The notes below the pieces were generated by a model. That model saw only the letters and a list, made by a program, of their open reading frames with translations. It had not been told where the DNA came from and made no database searches. The translations under genes and the position numbers were made by a program. 64,000 nucleotides of DNA from Pararhodobacter sp. (GTDB lineage Bacteria; Pseudomonadota; Alphaproteobacteria; Rhodobacterales; Rhodobacteraceae): assembly GCA_020832665.1 (NCBI GenBank), contig JAFIEG010000006.1:1-64000 (forward strand), read 5' to 3'. Of this stretch, positions 62,598 to 64,000 are shown piece by piece; position 1 is the stretch's first letter, and the number at the start of each line of letters is the position of its first letter.

Positions 62598-63638
62598 TCA
62601 GGCCGTGGCCTTTTCAGCCAGCATCTCGCGCACCATGGGGATGACCTGTTCGCCGTAAAGCTCGATGCAGCGCATCAGCTCTGCATGCGGCTGCGGCCCG
62701 GTGGCGTATTTCAGGTCGAAACGATCGATTCCCAGCCCCTTCACCGCGCGCACGATCTTGCGCGCCACGGTCTCGGGCGAGCCCAAGAAAAGCGCGCCAT
62801 GCGCCACCTCGCCGATGAAGCGATCCTTTGTCACCGGCGGCCAGCCACGCTCGCGCCCGATGCGGCCGAACATGGCCTGGTAATGCGGCCACAGTGCTTC
62901 ACGCGCCTGTTCGTCGGTATCGGCCACGAAACCCGGCGAATGCACGCCGATGGGCCGCGCCTGCTGGCCGGTTTGCGCCACGGCGCGGTGATAGAGATCG
63001 ACATAAGGTTTGAAGCGCAGCGGGTCGCCGCCGATGATGGCCATCATCAACTGCAGATCGTGGCGCACCACGCGCACCACCGATTCCGGGCTGCCGCCGA
63101 CGCCCACCCAGGTGGTCAGGGGCTGGCCGAGCCTTGGGTAGATGGTGGCCTTGTCGAGCGCCGCGCGGGTCTGGCCCTTCCAGGTGACGCGTTCCTCGCG
63201 CAAGAGGCGCGCGAAGAGAACTAGCCGTTCCTCGAACAGCTGGTCGTACTGGCGCATGTCATGGCCGAAAAGCGCGTAGCTCTCGGTGAAGGAGCCGCGC
63301 CCGACAATGATCTCGGCGCGCCCGTTCGAGACTGCATTCAGCGTGGAAAAGCGCTGGAACACGCGCACCGGGTCATCGGTGGACAGCACGGTGACGGCGG
63401 TGCCCAGCTTGATACGGCTGGTGCGCCCGGCGATTGCGGCGAGCACGATCTCGGGGGCCGAGATGGCAAAATCGTTGCGGTGATGCTCGCCCAGGCCGAT
63501 GAAGTCGATGCCCAGCTCATCGGCCAGCACCGCCTGCTCGACCACCTCGCGCAGCACTTCATCCATGGGGTTGGGCCGGCCATCGGGGCCGGTATTGATA
63601 TCGCCGAAAGTATCGAGGCCGAGGGAAAGCGGGGGCAT
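62598..63638 (-). CDS. LLM class flavin-dependent oxidoreductase (luciferase-like)
   Basis: LGIDFIGLGEHHRNDFAISAPEIVLAAIAGRTSRIKLGTAVTVLSTDDPVRVFQRFSTLNAVSNGRAEIIVGRGSF. Confidence 0.94.
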   Translation of the reverse strand: MPPLSLGLDTFGDINTGPDGRPNPMDEVLREVVEQAVLADELGIDFIGLGEHHRNDFAISAPEIVLAAIAGRTSRIKLGTAVTVLSTDDPVRVFQRFSTLNAVSNGRAEIIVGRGSFTESYALFGHDMRQYDQLFEERLVLFARLLREERVTWKGQTRAALDKATIYPRLGQPLTTWVGVGGSPESVVRVVRHDLQLMMAIIGGDPLRFKPYVDLYHRAVAQTGQQARPIGVHSPGFVADTDEQAREALWPHYQAMFGRIGRERGWPPVTKDRFIGEVAHGALFLGSPETVARKIVRAVKGLGIDRFDLKYATGPQPHAELMRCIELYGEQVIPMVREMLAEKATA

Positions 63639-63744
63639 GGCTTGCTCCGGAGTTATGCGTTGTGGCCAGAGAATAGGTGCTTGAAGGGGGGGCCGAAAGC
63701 CGCGCAAGCGCAGAGCGGCTGTGCGCGCATGCGCAGCAAAGCGC

Positions 63745-64000
63745 TCAGAGCGGGCCAGGGCGGCGCTCTTCGCTGAGCAGCACATTGGCATCGACCTGGG
63801 CGACGCCGGGCAAAGTCATGATGCGCCGGCGCAGGACGCGCTCGAAATCGGGCAGATCGCGCGCCACCACGCGCAGGCGGTAGTCATAGAGCCCCAGCAC
63901 ATGCTGCACCGTCTGCACCTCGGGGATGGCCGCGACGGCACGCTCGAAATCGGCCAGGCTGACGCGGCCCTTGGTGCCCAGTGTGATGCCCAGGAACACG
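63745..64000 (-). CDS. Lrp/AsnC family regulator, C-terminal portion (runs off window)
   Basis: AsnC ligand domain pattern FLGITLGTKGRVSLADFERAVAAIPEVQTVQHVLGLYDYRLRVVARDLPDFERVLRR. Confidence 0.85.
   Translation of the reverse strand, partial: VFLGITLGTKGRVSLADFERAVAAIPEVQTVQHVLGLYDYRLRVVARDLPDFERVLRRRIMTLPGVAQVDANVLLSEERRPGPL

Overview
GC-rich alphaproteobacterial chromosome segment, Rhodobacterales-like by gene content and order. It is mostly housekeeping. Recognisable blocks: dipeptide epimerase/D-amino-acid transaminase; metZ; folE2; an unusual cluster of acyl-CoA ligase, fused E1-alpha/beta, E2, acyl carrier protein and thioredoxin-DsbD-like protein; matB; hemP; benE; rpsD; hisC-tyrC; miaA; pyrH-frr-uppS-cdsA-dxr-rseP; bamA-skp-fabZ-lpxA-lpxI-lpxB; mnmA; sciP-ctrA; ligA-recG; nifU-like/hisI; a partial Tad/Flp pilus locus with pilin; a GH-like/RTX/CFI-box giant protein; gluQ-trmFO; an LLM oxidoreductase and an Lrp/AsnC fragment. 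Observations I rate highest: (1) a perfect GTTC-N7-GTTC LexA-type operator just after recG, driving an unannotated 43-aa membrane microprotein (a SidA-like SOS division-inhibitor candidate); (2) a 78-bp palindromic element inserted in frame in the E2 linker, with a diverged intergenic copy about 6 kb away; (3) a 63-bp in-frame G-rich insertion flanked by 8-bp direct repeats in the Skp/OmpH signal peptide; (4) a 985-aa glycoside-hydrolase-like + RTX + CFI-box C-terminal architecture; (5) an ACP coupled to a 2-oxoacid dehydrogenase; (6) a perfect FNR box upstream of the Flp pilin and a tandemly duplicated CpaB domain; (7) two families of dispersed structured repeats and a 40-nt poly-G tract. All calls come from reading the sequence and translations; no database search was run. 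No rRNA, tRNA, CRISPR or transposase genes were recognised.
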